Assembly (NCBI RefSeq): GCF_031119625.1
Contig: NZ_JAVHZV010000011.1
Span: 1 to 64,000 of the forward strand
Length of the DNA: 64,000 nt
Reading direction: 5' to 3'
Source: Pseudomonas sp. G34
GTDB lineage: Bacteria; Pseudomonadota; Gammaproteobacteria; Pseudomonadales; Pseudomonadaceae
Shown here: positions 17,099 to 26,051 of the stretch, piece by piece
Numbering within the stretch: the first letter of the stretch is position 1
How the letters are laid out: each line of letters starts with the position of its first letter
The notes under the pieces: generated by a model
Databases searched by the model: none
Told to the model about the DNA's origin: nothing
The model's input: only the letters and a program-made list of their open reading frames with translations
Position numbers and translations under genes: made by a program

Positions 17099-19102
17099 AT
17101 GTCCTTGCCCAAGAACCACCTGGAACTGCTCAGCCCTGCCCGCGACGTCGAGATCGCCCGCGAGGCCATCCTGCATGGCGCCGACGCCGTCTACATCGGC
17201 GGCCCGAGCTTCGGTGCCCGGCACAACGCCTGCAACGAGGTGAGCGATATCGCCAGGCTGGTGGAGTTCGCCCGTCATTACCACGCGCGCATCTTCACCA
17301 CCATCAACACCATCCTGCATGACGACGAGCTGGAGCCGGCCCGCAAGCTGATCCATCAGCTCTACGACGCCGGCGTGGATGCGTTGATCGTGCAGGACCT
17401 GGGCGTGCTGGACCTGGACATTCCGCCGATCGAACTGCATGCCAGCACCCAGACCGACATCCGCACCCTGGGCCGGGCCAAGTTTCTCGACCAGGCCGGC
17501 TTCTCCCAGCTGGTGCTGGCCCGCGAGCTGAACCTGCAGGAAATCCGCGCCATCGCCGATGAAACCGATGCCGCCATCGAGTTCTTCATCCACGGCGCGC
17601 TGTGCGTGGCGTTCTCCGGCCAATGCAACATCTCCCATGCGCAGACCGGGCGCAGCGCCAACCGCGGCGACTGCTCCCAGGCCTGCCGCCTGCCCTACAC
17701 CCTCAAGGATGAAAAGGGCGGCGTGATCGCCTACGAGAAACACCTGCTGTCGATGAAGGACAACAACCAGAGCGCCAACCTGCGCGCCCTGGTCGAGGCC
17801 GGCGTGCGCTCGTTCAAGATCGAGGGCCGCTACAAGGATGTGGCCTACGTGAAGAACATCACCGCCCACTACCGCCGCGAACTCGACGCCATCCTCGAAG
17901 ACCGCCCGGACCTGGCACGTGCCTCCAGCGGCCGTACCGCGCACTTCTTCGTACCCGACCCGGACAAGACCTTCCATCGCGGCAGCACCGATTACTTCGT
18001 CACCGAGCGCAAGGTGGATATCGGCGCCTTCGACTCGCCAACCTTCACCGGATTGCTGGTAGGCCAGGTCGAAAAGGTCAACAAGCGCGACCTGATCGCC
18101 GTCACCCATGAGCCGCTGTCCAACGGCGACGGCCTCAACGTGCTGGTCAAGCGCGAGGTGGTCGGTTTCCGCGCCAACATCGCCGAGCTGAAGGCGGAGT
18201 TCGAGGAAGACGGCGAGAAGCGCTACCGCTACCGCGTCGAGCCCAACGAAATGCCTGAGGGCATGTTCCGCCTGCGCCCCAATCATCCGCTCTCGCGCAA
18301 CCTCGACCACAACTGGCAGCAGGCGCTGCAACGCACCAGCGCCGAACGCCGTATCGGCGTCAGTTGGAAGGCCGAGTTGCGCGAAGCTGCACTCACGCTC
18401 ACCGCCACCAGCGAAGAAGGCATCAGCGTCGAGGTCGCCCTGCCCGGCCCGTTCGGTGTCGCCAACAAGCCGGAACAGGCCCTCGAAGGCCTGCGCGACC
18501 TGCTCACCCAGCTGGGCACCACCATCTACCACGCCCAGGGCGTGCAGCTGGACGCCCCCCAGGCGTTCTTCGTGCCCAACTCGCAGCTGAAAAGCCTGCG
18601 CCGCGAGGCCATCGAAGCGCTGACCGCAGCCCGCGTGGCCGCCCACCCACGCGGCAGCCGCAAGGCCGAGAGCAACCCGCCGCCGGTGTACCCGGAGTCG
18701 CACCTGTCGTTCCTGGCCAACGTGTACAACCACAAGGCCCGCGAGTTCTACCATCGCCACGGCGTGCAACTGATCGATGCGGCCTACGAGGCCCACGAAG
18801 AAGAAGGCGAAGTGCCGGTGATGATCACCAAGCACTGCCTGCGCTTCTCCTTCAACCTGTGCCCCAAGCAGGCCAAGGGCGTGACCGGCGTGAAGACCAA
18901 GGTCGCGCCCATGCAACTGGTGCACGGCGATGAAGTACTGACCCTGAAGTTCGACTGCAAGCCCTGCGAGATGCACGTGATCGGCAAGATGAAAGGCCAT
19001 ATCCTCGACCTGCCACAACCGGGCAGCGCCGCCACCCAGGTGGTCGGCCATATCAGCCCGGAAGACCTGCTGAAAACGGCACGACGGCAAGCGCCGCACT
19101 GA
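17099..19102 (+). CDS. rlhA: Peptidase U32 family protein, RlhA-type 23S rRNA hydroxylation factor
   Basis: 667 residues, close to E. coli RlhA (about 650), which is needed for 5-hydroxycytidine at position 2501 of 23S rRNA; the shorter U32 proteins TrhP and UbiU/V are about 300-450. The N-terminal half has ELLSPARDVEIAREAILHGADAVYIGG and the family signature from EFFIHGALCVAFSGQC to SANRGDCSQACRLPY, whose Cys residues probably bind an iron-sulfur cluster. The C-terminal collagenase-like (DUF3656) part ends with a second Cys cluster (HCLRFSFNLCPKQ, CKPCEMH). The start at 17099 follows an A-rich AAAGAAAAAACC. Confidence 0.85.
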   Translation: MSLPKNHLELLSPARDVEIAREAILHGADAVYIGGPSFGARHNACNEVSDIARLVEFARHYHARIFTTINTILHDDELEPARKLIHQLYDAGVDALIVQDLGVLDLDIPPIELHASTQTDIRTLGRAKFLDQAGFSQLVLARELNLQEIRAIADETDAAIEFFIHGALCVAFSGQCNISHAQTGRSANRGDCSQACRLPYTLKDEKGGVIAYEKHLLSMKDNNQSANLRALVEAGVRSFKIEGRYKDVAYVKNITAHYRRELDAILEDRPDLARASSGRTAHFFVPDPDKTFHRGSTDYFVTERKVDIGAFDSPTFTGLLVGQVEKVNKRDLIAVTHEPLSNGDGLNVLVKREVVGFRANIAELKAEFEEDGEKRYRYRVEPNEMPEGMFRLRPNHPLSRNLDHNWQQALQRTSAERRIGVSWKAELREAALTLTATSEEGISVEVALPGPFGVANKPEQALEGLRDLLTQLGTTIYHAQGVQLDAPQAFFVPNSQLKSLRREAIEALTAARVAAHPRGSRKAESNPPPVYPESHLSFLANVYNHKAREFYHRHGVQLIDAAYEAHEEEGEVPVMITKHCLRFSFNLCPKQAKGVTGVKTKVAPMQLVHGDEVLTLKFDCKPCEMHVIGKMKGHILDLPQPGSAATQVVGHISPEDLLKTARRQAPH

Positions 19103-19257
19103 GTGCTGTGAAGGCTGGGCGGTTCCGATCTGCCTGACTGGATCGACCGCGCAGTTGCACCATGACGACGCCGCGCGATGCTCGGCGTTGCAGCCGAAAA
19201 CCCATATGGCGGGCCCACTGATGGGCCCGCTCACAGTGCCAACAAGGAAGTAGCCGT

Positions 19258-20316
19258 ATGACGCGCTGGCTGGATAAGCCCTCGATGGACAGCGACGAAC
19301 TGATCGATCTGGTCATCGAACGTTCGCAGCGCTTTTTCAGCCGGTACGCCTCCCCCGTCGCCAAATTCTGCCCGCCATTATTCGGCTTCGCGATCTTTCT
19401 GCTGTATTTCAACCGGCACGGCTTCTACCCGACCTTCGACCTCTTCCAGTTTTCCTCGCTGCTGCTGGCTGCAGCCGTGCTCGGCTTCGTCCTGGTCGGA
19501 ACTTACGTACTTCTGCTGGTGGTGCCCGGCGCCTGGCTGCACTATGGATTCGTCAACTCGCCGCCCATCAAGGAAGAACTGCGCTATATAAGGCCGGCCA
19601 ATGACACACAGACCTACCGGTTCGTCGGCATTCTGATTGGCCTGGTTTACGTCGCACCCTTCGCTGCCAGCACGCTATGCGTGATGTATATGACATTCGC
19701 GTACACATCGCTTTTTCAACATGCGATGTTTCTGGCTCCTGCGCTGATCACCCTGATCGCAGGGCTGCTGTTGCAGAAATTGCTGGAGCTGAGGGCCTAC
19801 AGTTTTTTGCGCTACATCTGGTCGGCCTATGTCCCAAACATCATCGTCGCGTTATTCACCTTCTTGATCATTCGTGACGCTGCCACCGGCATCGATCGAA
19901 TAGACAACGATCTGCTGCGCGCTTTTGTAGTTTATGGAACACCCGTATTGATCAGCGTAATAGGAGGAATTTGTGCAATTAGCTTCGTAGCAGGCTGGAG
20001 CTTCACCCTGCACTTCGCCACCTTCTTTGCCCTGCTGATCGCCTTCTACAGCGGGCTCTTAACCGCGTTGCCAGACAAAACCGTACGCGCCATCGGCCTG
20101 GGCAACTACCAGGCCGAGCGCATCGTTCTGGATAGCAGCTACTGCGACAACGATGCGCAAATGGCCCTGGCGTTCGATAACCAGTGCTCACTGAAGGACG
20201 TCCACGTGGTGTGGCTGATGGGCGACAGCTTGCTCTTCAAACGCACTGCCGAGGACAAGCAACTGATTCAGGTGCCATCGCGTTTTATCAAGATGGTGAT
20301 CAGGGCTTCGGACTGA
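19258..20316 (+). CDS. Multi-pass membrane protein of unknown function
   Basis: 352 residues with about seven hydrophobic segments (residues about 40-55, 65-100, 125-160, 165-185, 200-220, 230-250, 255-285) and a soluble C-terminal tail containing two Cys (SSYCDNDAQM, FDNQCSLKDV). The family is not recognised. Base composition is visibly less GC-rich than its neighbours (for example ATAGGAGGAATTTGTGC near 19963), which may indicate acquisition. It overlaps the EamA gene on the opposite strand by 17 bases at their 3' ends, so the two transcripts are antisense at the tail. Confidence 0.65.
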   Translation: MTRWLDKPSMDSDELIDLVIERSQRFFSRYASPVAKFCPPLFGFAIFLLYFNRHGFYPTFDLFQFSSLLLAAAVLGFVLVGTYVLLLVVPGAWLHYGFVNSPPIKEELRYIRPANDTQTYRFVGILIGLVYVAPFAASTLCVMYMTFAYTSLFQHAMFLAPALITLIAGLLLQKLLELRAYSFLRYIWSAYVPNIIVALFTFLIIRDAATGIDRIDNDLLRAFVVYGTPVLISVIGGICAISFVAGWSFTLHFATFFALLIAFYSGLLTALPDKTVRAIGLGNYQAERIVLDSSYCDNDAQMALAFDNQCSLKDVHVVWLMGDSLLFKRTAEDKQLIQVPSRFIKMVIRASD

Positions 20317-21205
20317 GCCCAGCGCCTTGGCGCGGATACCAACGCCACCCCTGCTGCATCCCCGCAGCCGCCAGCAAAATCGCGGCAACGCCCAGCCACT
20401 GCAGCGCGGTCAGTTGATGGTCGAAAGCGAGCCAGTCAACCGCAATCGCCGCAACCGGATAGATGAATGACAGCGAGCCGGTCAGCGCGGTCGGCAGTTT
20501 CTGGATGGCGCCGTACAGCAGCACGTACATGCCGCCCGTGTGCACCACACCCAAGGTAAGCAGGATCGACCAGGTTTGCTCGCCCTTGGGCAGCGTGGCG
20601 AGGTCGGCCACTGGCGCCAGCATCAGCACGCCCACGCTGACCTGGATCAGCGCGATCAGGTGCGGCGACACGCCCTTGAGCTTCTTGATGATCAATGCGG
20701 CCACCGCGTATAGAAAGGCGGCGCCGAGGGCGAAGGCGATGCCCACCAGGTAGTCGTCACCCCCCTGCTCGACGTTGTCGTGGGCGCTGACGATGGCCAG
20801 CATCCCCAAGAAAGACACCGACAGCCAGGCGAGCTTTTGCAGGGTGAGTTTTTCGCCGAGCAACAGCGCCGCCAGGATCACCAGCATGAACGGCTGCACG
20901 TTGTAGACCGCCGTGCCGATGGAAATCGATGCGCGGGAATAGGAGGCGAACAGCAGCAGCCAGTTGCCGACGATGGCCACCCCGCTGACTACGGCCAACA
21001 TCAGGGTAACGCGGTTCAGCAGGCCAGGGCGCAGGTGGCCAAGCAGCGCGCAGACCAGCAACAAGGTAAGCGCACCGAATACACAGCGCCAGAACACCAC
21101 GTCCAGAACCGGCAAGCCGGACAACAGAACGAACCAGCCGATGGTGCCGGAAATCAGCATGGCGGCGACCATTTCCAGCGTGCCTCTGTGGGTTTGCTTG
21201 TCCAT
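20300..21205 (-). CDS. EamA/DMT family transporter under divergent AsnC control
   Basis: 301 residues with ten transmembrane helices. Typical features are MVAAMLISGTIGWFVLLSGLPVLDVVFWRCVFGAL, LLGEKLTLQKLAWLSVSFLGM and the second repeat ending LTALQWLGVAAILLAAAGM. Such transporters next to an Lrp/AsnC regulator commonly export amino acids or related compounds; that is a family-and-context inference. It is divergent from the Lrp/AsnC gene at 21334, with an inverted repeat in the gap. The C-terminal end overlaps the membrane protein gene at 20316. Confidence 0.85.
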   Translation of the reverse strand: MDKQTHRGTLEMVAAMLISGTIGWFVLLSGLPVLDVVFWRCVFGALTLLLVCALLGHLRPGLLNRVTLMLAVVSGVAIVGNWLLLFASYSRASISIGTAVYNVQPFMLVILAALLLGEKLTLQKLAWLSVSFLGMLAIVSAHDNVEQGGDDYLVGIAFALGAAFLYAVAALIIKKLKGVSPHLIALIQVSVGVLMLAPVADLATLPKGEQTWSILLTLGVVHTGGMYVLLYGAIQKLPTALTGSLSFIYPVAAIAVDWLAFDHQLTALQWLGVAAILLAAAGMQQGWRWYPRQGAGLSPKP

Positions 21206-21302
21206 CGATACGCTCCTTCAGGTGGTGCGCAAAGTATGGCGAGCGACGTGCAGCCGCTCCATGGCAAAACGGAGGCAAAAACCGCAGGCAGACTTTAGTA
21301 TC

Positions 21303-21326
21303 AAGGCATATTTCGCAAAATGCCTT
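21303..21326. promoter_or_regulatory. Probable Lrp/AsnC operator
   Basis: AAGGCAT (21303-21309) and ATGCCTT (21320-21326) are exact inverted repeats ten bases apart, in the 128-base gap between the divergent transporter and regulator genes and eight bases before the regulator start. Position and symmetry fit an autoregulated Lrp-type site. Confidence 0.6.
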
Positions 21327-21333
21327 TGGATCG

Positions 21334-21774
21334 ATGATGACCGATGAAAAAGACCAGCAACTGATCAACGCGCTGATGGAAGACTCCCGCCGCTCGCTCA
21401 AGGCGCTGGCACAGATCAGCGGCCTGTCTTCGCCCAGCGTGGCCGAACGGTTGCGCAAGCTCGAAGAGAAAGGCGTGTTGCAAGGCTATGGCGTAGAGGT
21501 CGACCCGCGTGCCTTCGGCTATCAGTTGCAGGCCATCGTGCGCATTCGCCCGCTGCCCGGCCAGCTGCATGAAGTGGAGCGGCAGATCCAGGCCACGCCG
21601 CAATTCACCGAGTGCGACAAGGTCACCGGCGAAGACTGCTTTATCGCCCGGCTTCACGTACGCTCGATGGAGCAGCTCGACGAGATCCTCGACCACATCA
21701 ACGTCTATGCGCTGACCAACACCGCCATCGTCAAGAAGACCACCGTGAAGCGACGGTTGCCGCCGATGGCCTGA
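21334..21774 (+). CDS. Lrp/AsnC family transcriptional regulator
   Basis: 146 residues, full length for the family. The helix-turn-helix is at about residues 18-42 (SLKALAQISGLSSPSVAERLRKLEEKGVLQGY); the effector domain follows with FTECDKVTGEDCFIARLHV. It is divergent from an EamA transporter with an inverted repeat between, so it most likely controls that exporter and itself in response to an amino acid. The start codon is ATG ATG at 21334; either Met may be used, and the ribosome-binding site is weak. Confidence 0.88.
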   Translation: MMTDEKDQQLINALMEDSRRSLKALAQISGLSSPSVAERLRKLEEKGVLQGYGVEVDPRAFGYQLQAIVRIRPLPGQLHEVERQIQATPQFTECDKVTGEDCFIARLHVRSMEQLDEILDHINVYALTNTAIVKKTTVKRRLPPMA

Positions 21775-21809
21775 CGACGAGACGCGCGGCTCGTCATCAG
21801 GCCCCGCGC

Positions 21810-23123
21810 TTATTTCAACTGGCTGGCAAAGCGCTCCACCGCGCCGAGCACCTGCTTGGCGCCCTGACGAATCTCGACGATCACGTCGCCCGCCTGGTTG
21901 GCCAATTCCAGCCCCGCTTCGGCCTGCTGGCGGCTGCTGGCCATGTCGCTCACGGCGGCGTCGACCAGCTTCTGGTTTTCCTGCACCACGCCGACGATCT
22001 CCTCGGTGGCCTTGCTGGTGCGGCTGGCCAATTGCCGAACCTCGTCGGCGACCACCGCGAAACCCCGCCCCTGCTCACCGGCACGCGCGGCCTCGATGGC
22101 CGCGTTGAGCGCCAGCAGGTTGGTCTGCTGGGCGATACTGCCGATGGTCTGCACCATGGTACTGATCAATACCGACTGCTTGCCCAGCGCCTCGATGCCT
22201 TCGGAGGCCGAGCCCATCTGTTCGGAGATGCGCTGCATGGTCTGCACCGTGTCGGTGACCACCTGGGCGCCGCGCTGGGCGGCGGTGTCGGTCTGCTGGG
22301 AAATGCCGTAGGCGATTCCCGCCGCGTCGTTGACCTCTTCTTCACGGTTGACCTGATCGGTGATCACGGTGGCGAACTTCACCACCTTGTAGAGTTTGTC
22401 CTGGGTGTCGTGCACCGGGTTGTAGGTCGCCTCCAGCCATACCACGCGGCCGTGGCTGTCGATACGCTTGAAACGTCCGGCCATGAACTCGCCGCGGTTC
22501 AGGCGCTCCCAGAACTGCTTGTAGTCGGCGGAGTGGGTTTCCTGGGACTCGCAGAACATGCTGTGGTGCTTGCCCTTGATGCGTTCCAGGCTATAGCCCA
22601 TGCCGTGCAGGAACTGGTCGTTGGCGGTCAGCACATGGCCACTGAGGTCGAACTCGATCACCGCCGTGGAGCGCAGCAAGGCGTTGATGAAATCCTCGTT
22701 TTCACGGGCGCGATTCATGGTTTCGGTGATCTCGCTGCCAAAGCACTGAACGCGGCGCACCGCACCGCGCTCATCGACCACCGGCTGCCAGCAGGCCTGA
22801 AGCCACACCAGTGAACCATCGGCGCGTAGGAACCGGTAGCGATCACTGACCGAGCGCCCGGTGCGTATGGCCTCGCTCAAGTTCTTGAAACACGGCAGGT
22901 TCTTCACGTACGCCGGCACGATGTCGCTCATCGGCCGATTGGCCAACTGCTCGGGCCCGTGGCCAATGAAGCGTGAGAAGTTGGCATTGGAATCGATGAT
23001 CCGGAAATCGGGATCGATGGTCAGCATGATCATCTCGGTCTCGATGCCGTGGTACAGCTGTCGGAGTAGCGACAGTTCGGCATCCTTGGCCTGCAATTGT
23101 TTTTTCCACTGGTTACCGAACAT
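21810..23123 (-). CDS. Soluble two-PAS methyl-accepting chemotaxis protein, BdlA/Aer-2-like
   Basis: 437 residues with no transmembrane segment. A short N-terminal coiled coil ([20 protein letters not shown]) leads to two PAS domains (about residues 30-145 and 155-270), then a signalling domain with the conserved hairpin tip [40 protein letters not shown]. It should talk to CheA/CheW in the cytoplasm. The layout is that of P. aeruginosa BdlA, a biofilm-dispersion chemoreceptor; that link is by architecture only. The start at 23123 (MFGNQWKK) has GGAG seven bases upstream, better than the frame's first ATG at 23159. Confidence 0.85.
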   Translation of the reverse strand: MFGNQWKKQLQAKDAELSLLRQLYHGIETEMIMLTIDPDFRIIDSNANFSRFIGHGPEQLANRPMSDIVPAYVKNLPCFKNLSEAIRTGRSVSDRYRFLRADGSLVWLQACWQPVVDERGAVRRVQCFGSEITETMNRARENEDFINALLRSTAVIEFDLSGHVLTANDQFLHGMGYSLERIKGKHHSMFCESQETHSADYKQFWERLNRGEFMAGRFKRIDSHGRVVWLEATYNPVHDTQDKLYKVVKFATVITDQVNREEEVNDAAGIAYGISQQTDTAAQRGAQVVTDTVQTMQRISEQMGSASEGIEALGKQSVLISTMVQTIGSIAQQTNLLALNAAIEAARAGEQGRGFAVVADEVRQLASRTSKATEEIVGVVQENQKLVDAAVSDMASSRQQAEAGLELANQAGDVIVEIRQGAKQVLGAVERFASQLK

Positions 23124-23252
23124 GCTCTTACTCCAAAAGGCAATCACGTTGAAATTCATCGGCTGCCCTGCCGAATTATTGAGGACCGCTCAGCCAGAAA
23201 TTGCAGGCTGCTCTGCCATCCAGCATAGAAGGTAGGTACGGGGGTCATCGGG

Positions 23253-23270
23253 GTTTTGCGAAGCAAAAAC
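23253..23270. other. Small hairpin in the gap between the chemoreceptor and DCC genes
   Basis: GTTTTGC-GAA-GCAAAAAC. The 23124-23465 gap (342 bases) otherwise shows no gene; it must hold the divergent promoters for the chemoreceptor and the DCC/DoxX pair. Confidence 0.3.
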
Positions 23271-23465
23271 ATGCCGCGCGCAAGGGTGGGCGAATCCGCA
23301 GACAAACTGACAGTGGTGCCAAGGAAAAATGCAGGCTTTTTGGCCACGCTGGCGATGATCACCTAGCCTGCCTCGACCTGAATCTCGCGCAGGCAGGCCG
23401 GGGAAATATCGTTCTCAGCGCTCGGTTGCGTTACGCTGGCCAGGTCATCAGCGTGGAGAACATTC

Positions 23466-23891
23466 ATGGCTTACCCACCCCACCTGCAGGCGGGTGATCG
23501 CGTCGTGCTGTTCGATGGCGTATGCAAGCTGTGCAACGGCTGGAGCCGCTTTCTGATACGCCATGACCGCGCCGCCAAGCTCAAGCTGTGCAGCGTGCAG
23601 TCGCCCCAGGGCCAGGCGATTCTGGCCTGGTTCGGCATGCCGCTGGATCACTTCGACACGCTCCTTTATGTCGAGGGCGGCAGGGCCCTGCAGCGCAGCG
23701 ACGCCATTCTGGCCATCCTGCATCAGCTGCCAGCCCCGTGGCGCTGGGCGACGGTGGCGCGGGTGCTACCACGCCGCCTGCGTGACTGGGTCTATGACCC
23801 CATCGCCCGCAATCGCTACCGCCTGTTTGGCCGCTACCCATACTGTCAGGTGCCGCGCCCCGAAGACCGCGAGCGTTTCCTGCATGACTGA
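23466..23891 (+). CDS. DCC family thiol-disulfide oxidoreductase-like protein
   Basis: 141 residues of the DUF393/DCC family. The signature is at the N-terminus: VVLFDGVCKLCNGWSRFLIRHD, containing the CxxC that gives the family its name and a predicted thioredoxin-like redox role. The C-terminus (RLFGRYPYCQVPRPEDRERFL) is also typical. The downstream membrane gene starts inside its last codons (ATG at 23884), so the two are translationally coupled. Substrate unknown. Confidence 0.85.
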   Translation: MAYPPHLQAGDRVVLFDGVCKLCNGWSRFLIRHDRAAKLKLCSVQSPQGQAILAWFGMPLDHFDTLLYVEGGRALQRSDAILAILHQLPAPWRWATVARVLPRRLRDWVYDPIARNRYRLFGRYPYCQVPRPEDRERFLHD

Positions 23892-24240
23892 CGCCTGGCT
23901 GGCACGCCTGACAGTGGCGGCGATCTTCATCTACCACGGGCTGGTGCCCAAGCTGCTGTTCAGCGATGCCAGCGAACTGCAGCTGCTCGACGCCCATGGC
24001 TTGCCTCACCATCTCCTGCCAGTGGCCGGTGGCGGCGAAGTGCTGCTGGGGCTGCTTATTGTGCTGCTGCGCCGGCAGCGTTGGCCGCTGTGGGCGGCAG
24101 TGGCGGCGCTGACGCTGCTGCTGGTGGATGTGGCACTCGTCGCGCCTGCGCTGCTGACCCAGGCGTTCAACCCGCTGAGCCTGAACCTGGCCGCTATCGC
24201 CCTGTGCATCATCGCGCTACGGGGCAGAACCGCCCGCTGA
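23884..24240 (+). CDS. DoxX-like small membrane protein
   Basis: 118 residues with four hydrophobic segments: LTVAAIFIYHGLVPKLL, HHLLPVAGGGEVLLGLLIVLL, WAAVAALTLLLVDVALVAPAL and LNLAAIALCIIAL. The IYHGLVPKL start and the position next to a DCC protein fit DoxX-like (DoxX_2 type) proteins, whose role is thought to be redox-related. Start overlaps the DCC stop by eight bases. Family assignment is by pattern and context. Confidence 0.75.
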   Translation: MTDAWLARLTVAAIFIYHGLVPKLLFSDASELQLLDAHGLPHHLLPVAGGGEVLLGLLIVLLRRQRWPLWAAVAALTLLLVDVALVAPALLTQAFNPLSLNLAAIALCIIALRGRTAR

Positions 24241-24247
24241 TTTCGCC

Positions 24248-24832
24248 TCAGTTTCCCGCCTGCTCGCGCAACAGCCGCGCGATTTCGGCCTGGCGCCGAT
24301 AGGCCGGCGCCTCGACGGCGTTGAAGTCGCGGCTGTAGCGCGCCGCAAAGCCCGCCGTACCCCATTCCCGGTACTGCTGCACGTGCAGCAGTTCATGGGC
24401 CCACAGGGCGGCATCCTGTTCGGCCATGTGCGCGTCGCGAAACACGATGATGTCGACCAGGGTGACCGCGCGGATATCCGGGTTCTGCATCACGTTGCGG
24501 GCCGCGCTCAGCTCGTCGAGGTCGCCGACCTTGTAGCGCACCGAGTCGAGCAGTTCGGCTGCGTAGAACGGCAGCAGCTGTTGGCGGATCGCTGGCGGAA
24601 TCGGCAGGGTCCCCTGGCGCAACGCCGATTCGCGCGAGCGCAGGATCCAGCCTTCCAGCGCGGCAGCGGTGATGGTGCCGGCGCGCTCCTGCATCGGGCC
24701 GAGCACGCCGTTGGGGTCCGGCACGCAGATGCAGCCGCCCAGGCACACCCGGGTTTCACCCGGCGCGCAGGCCAATGCGGCAGGCACCGGAACGATCGTC
24801 AGCAATACATACAGCAGAACGCGTTTGGTCAT
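24248..24832 (-). CDS. DUF4157-type secreted protein with HELLH motif
   Basis: 194 residues with a signal peptide (MTKRVLLYVLLTIVPVPAALA) before a Cys-rich start to the mature part (CAPGETRVCLGGCICVPD). The second half holds LWAHELLHVQQYREWGTAGFAARY, an HExxH-like metal site typical of DUF4157, whose members resemble metallopeptidases but are often uncharacterised. It is probably periplasmic. The start at 24832 begins the signal peptide; the frame runs open from 24904. It converges with the DoxX gene. Confidence 0.75.
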   Translation of the reverse strand: MTKRVLLYVLLTIVPVPAALACAPGETRVCLGGCICVPDPNGVLGPMQERAGTITAAALEGWILRSRESALRQGTLPIPPAIRQQLLPFYAAELLDSVRYKVGDLDELSAARNVMQNPDIRAVTLVDIIVFRDAHMAEQDAALWAHELLHVQQYREWGTAGFAARYSRDFNAVEAPAYRRQAEIARLLREQAGN

Positions 24833-24922
24833 GTACCGCTCTCGATCGAACAAAGACGCGACCATGGCGCCAGCCGCTGCCGTTGTCCAGCCCCAGCGGA
24901 TCACGCTGGCTGAACGAAGGGC

Positions 24923-25240
24923 TTACTTGCCAGGCGACAAGAAGGCCGACGACGGGCTGAGCATGTGGATTTCGCGGATCTCGAAATCCCGGTTCAGGTA
25001 GTCCATGCGCCGCTCATGGAAGTCGCGCATATGCGCCAAGGCGTTGTGCACCGCCAGATACTCGCGGGACTGCCAGACCTCGAAAAAGATGAACAGCGTC
25101 GGGTCGCTGGCATCGCGCAGCATGTGGTACTCGATACAACCCGGCTCGGCGCGACTGGGCTCGACGTAGGCGCGGAACAACTGCTCGAAGTCGTCGGCGC
25201 GTTCCGGGCGGGTGTGGGCGTGGAGGATGAATCCGTACAT
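24923..25240 (-). CDS. Antibiotic biosynthesis monooxygenase (ABM) domain protein
   Basis: 105 residues forming one dimeric alpha/beta ABM domain: FILHAHTRPERADDFEQLFRAYVEPSRAEPGCIEYHMLRDASDPTLFIFFEVWQSREYL. Family members include YgiN quinol monooxygenase, and this gene is divergent from mdaB; in E. coli ygiN and mdaB are adjacent and both handle quinones, so a quinone redox role is a good inference. Start ATG 25240; ribosome-binding site weak. Confidence 0.8.
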   Translation of the reverse strand: MYGFILHAHTRPERADDFEQLFRAYVEPSRAEPGCIEYHMLRDASDPTLFIFFEVWQSREYLAVHNALAHMRDFHERRMDYLNRDFEIREIHMLSPSSAFLSPGK

Positions 25241-25397
25241 GAAAGGTGCTCGGTGGTGGCGGTGCTGCACACCCTAGCGCAAACAATCGCCTTGCATTCA
25301 TGCATTCGAGTCACTAATGATTTGCGCATACAGGTATTTTTCGCCCCCGCGAGAGCCCGTAACCTGGCGCCATTCAATCAGTTACGGGAAGCCCAGC

Positions 25398-25985
25398 ATG
25401 AAGAAGATTCTGCTCCTCAACGGCGGCAAGCAATTCGCCCACTCCGATGGCCGCCTCAATCGCACCCTGCATGAAACCGCTGCCGCGTACCTCGACGGGG
25501 CCGGTTTCGAGTTCAAGACCACCGAGATCGACGCCGGTTACGATGTCGCCGAAGAGGTGCAGAAATTTCTCTGGGCCGACGTGGTGATCTATCAGATGCC
25601 GGGCTGGTGGATGGGCGCGCCGTGGATCGTCAAGAAGTACATCGACGAAGTGTTCACCGAAGGCCATGGCAGCCTGTACGCCAGCGACGGCCGCACCCGC
25701 TCCGATGCGTCGCAGAAGTACGGCAGCGGCGGCCTGATCCACGGCAAGCAGTACATGCTGTCGCTGACCTGGAACGCCCCGCAGCAGGCCTTCGACGACC
25801 CGAGCGACTTCTTCGAAGGCAAGGGCGTCGACGCGGTCTACTTCCCTTTCCACAAGTCCCAGGCGTTCCTGGGCATGAGCGCCCTGCCGACCTTCCTGTG
25901 CGTGGACGTGATGAAGCGTCCGGATGTCGAGCGTGACGTGCAACGCTACCGCGAGCACCTGGCGCACGTCCTTGCTACGGCCTGA
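25398..25985 (+). CDS. mdaB: MdaB-type NADPH:quinone oxidoreductase
   Basis: 195 residues, flavodoxin-like fold. KKILLLNGGKQFAHSDGRLN binds the flavin phosphate; WADVVIYQMPGWWMGAPWIVKKYIDEVFTEGHGSLY and GSGGLIHGKQYMLSLTWNAPQQAF are strong MdaB features. The enzyme reduces quinones with NADPH by two electrons, protecting against oxidative stress. The divergent partner encodes an ABM domain protein, as in the E. coli mdaB-ygiN pair. Start ATG 25398. Confidence 0.88.
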   Translation: MKKILLLNGGKQFAHSDGRLNRTLHETAAAYLDGAGFEFKTTEIDAGYDVAEEVQKFLWADVVIYQMPGWWMGAPWIVKKYIDEVFTEGHGSLYASDGRTRSDASQKYGSGGLIHGKQYMLSLTWNAPQQAFDDPSDFFEGKGVDAVYFPFHKSQAFLGMSALPTFLCVDVMKRPDVERDVQRYREHLAHVLATA

Positions 25986-26051
25986 GTCGACATGACAAAC
26001 GAGGCGGCGCCCGGCACTATCGGTCGCTACGCCTCGCCATGGATTGCCCGC

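Noticed and set aside
16721..19234. 837-codon open frame antisense to rlhA
   Set aside because: Repetitive Gly/Val/Leu composition typical of antisense of a GC-rich gene; RlhA motifs are on the plus strand.
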